Part shown: positions 4,127-5,009 of the stretch, piece after piece
How the letters are laid out: each line of letters starts with the position of its first letter
How positions within the stretch are numbered: position 1 is the first letter of the stretch
NCBI GenBank assembly: GCA_030731695.1
Contig: JANQTK010000145.1
Coordinates: 1-5,009 of the forward strand
Direction: 5' to 3'
DNA length: 5,009 bases
Source of the DNA: Polaribacter sp.
Lineage (GTDB): Bacteria; Bacteroidota; Bacteroidia; Flavobacteriales; Flavobacteriaceae
Program-made: the position numbers and the translations under genes
Notes under the pieces: generated by a model
The model's input: only the letters and a program-made list of their open reading frames with translations
Database searches by the model: none
Told to the model about the DNA's origin: nothing

Positions 4127-5009
4127 AAAAACTAGTTATTGCTTACAGTGGTGGATTAGACACTTCGTATTGTGCTGTAAAATTATCAAAAAAATACAAA
4201 GTTCACGCAGTTACTGTAAACACAGGAGGATTTACTCCAGATGACATCAAAAATATTGAGAAAAATGCCTACAAAATGGGCGTTTCAACCTATAAATGTA
4301 TTGATGCAGTTTCGTCTTTTTATCAAAAAGTTGTGAAATATTTGGTGTATGGAAATGTGCTGAAAAACAACACCTATCCTTTATCTGTGAGTGCTGAACG
4401 TATTATTCAAGCCATTGAAATTATTGAATATGCAAAAAGTATCAATGCTGAATATATTGCTCACGGAAGTACAGGTGCAGGAAATGATCAAGTACGTTTT
4501 GACATGATTTTTCAAACATTGGCGCCAAACATTAGCATCATCACTCCTATTAGAGATGAAAAATTAACAAGACAAGAAGAAATTGATTATTTGAAATCCG
4601 AAGGAATCAACATGCCTTGGGAAAAAGCAAAATATTCTGTAAACAAAGGTTTGTGGGGAACAAGCGTTGGTGGTGAAGAAACACTGACATCAACCATGCC
4701 TTTGCCAGAAAGTGCGTATCCATCTCAATTGGAAAAAGAAGGTTATCAAAAAGTAGTCTTGACATTCAATAAAGGAAATTTAGTAGCTGTAAATGGCAAA
4801 ATTGATGATCCTGAAAAATGTATTGAATTGCTGAATTTCTTTGCTACAAAATATGCAATTGGTAGAGATATCCATGTGGGAGACACTATTGTTGGTATCA
4901 AAGGACGAGTTGGTTTTGAGGCTGCTGCTGCTTTAATCACCATTAAAGCGCATCATTTGTTAGAAAAACACACACTTACAAAATGGCAATTGCAACACAA
5001 AGAATATTT
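4123..5009 (+). CDS. argG: Argininosuccinate synthase (C terminus outside window)
   Basis: Catalyses ATP-dependent condensation of citrulline with aspartate to argininosuccinate, the penultimate step of arginine synthesis, in the cytoplasm as a tetramer. The N terminus MKKLVIAYSGGLDTSYC carries the PP-loop (YSGGLDTS, residues 8-15). The substrate loop AHGSTGAGNDQVRFD is at 113-127 and YSVNKGLWGTSVGGEE at 171-186. The usual TGKGNDQVRF lysine is Ala here; as I recall, this variant is common in Bacteroidota ArgG and does not suggest inactivity. About 295 of the usual roughly 390-400 residues are present and the frame is open to the edge. The ATG overlaps the acyltransferase stop as ATGA, so translation is coupled. 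Further arginine genes are expected downstream, off the window. Confidence 0.96.
   Translation, partial: MKKLVIAYSGGLDTSYCAVKLSKKYKVHAVTVNTGGFTPDDIKNIEKNAYKMGVSTYKCIDAVSSFYQKVVKYLVYGNVLKNNTYPLSVSAERIIQAIEIIEYAKSINAEYIAHGSTGAGNDQVRFDMIFQTLAPNISIITPIRDEKLTRQEEIDYLKSEGINMPWEKAKYSVNKGLWGTSVGGEETLTSTMPLPESAYPSQLEKEGYQKVVLTFNKGNLVAVNGKIDDPEKCIELLNFFATKYAIGRDIHVGDTIVGIKGRVGFEAAAALITIKAHHLLEKHTLTKWQLQHKEY

Noticed and set aside
4746..4943. Minus-strand frame of 65 codons
   Set aside because: Antisense to argG; no independent evidence.
1..5009. CRISPR arrays, tRNA or rRNA genes, complete mobile elements
   Set aside because: No regularly spaced repeats, no tRNA-like T-loop or anticodon arms, no rRNA-like stretches and no transposase or integrase reading frames were seen on either strand.

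Overview
The window looks like a chromosomal segment from a Bacteroidota bacterium, most likely class Flavobacteriia. The evidence is the strong A+T bias, starts without Shine-Dalgarno sequences, the 2TM-domain and DUF2141 families, an ArgG with the substrate loop HGSTGAGNDQVRF, and an ArgA-like GNAT gene overlapping argG. I cannot name a species from sequence alone.

Left half, minus strand (2908 down to 1): a compact signalling operon. In transcription order it holds a small secreted DUF2141 protein (2908-2492), a LytS/YehU-type sensor histidine kinase with a 2TM domain fused to its C terminus (2462-1110), two free-standing 2TM-domain proteins (1107-817 and 814-473), and a LytTR-type response regulator (470-1) whose DNA-binding domain runs off the left edge. 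Each of the three junctions between the last four genes has the form TAA-NN-ATG, which points to one mRNA and coupled translation. Upstream of the first gene is a direct repeat (2981-3010) that fits the classical LytTR binding site (9-bp half-sites, 12-bp spacer). It lies just upstream of a weak -7 box, so the response regulator at the far end of the operon probably controls its own operon.

Middle (2909-3322): a 414-bp divergent intergenic region. Besides the LytTR-like repeat it holds an A+T-rich dyad region (3120-3173) and a 112-bp element (3209-3320) that can fold into a long closing stem enclosing two hairpins and ends in a T-rich tract. It could be a small RNA, a structured 5' leader or a terminator-like module; I cannot assign it to a known family.

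Right half, plus strand (3323 to 5009): the start of an arginine biosynthesis operon. A 30-codon ORF (3323-3415) ending in Ser-Arg-His-Phe-Thr-Thr-Arg-Pro looks like an arginine-sensing leader peptide. It is followed by a GNAT acyltransferase (3509-4126), probably the N-acylglutamate synthase step, with a CxxC...CxC cysteine cluster. The argG gene (4123 to the right edge, truncated) overlaps it by ATGA. The two halves share only the divergent spacer; nothing seen links them functionally.
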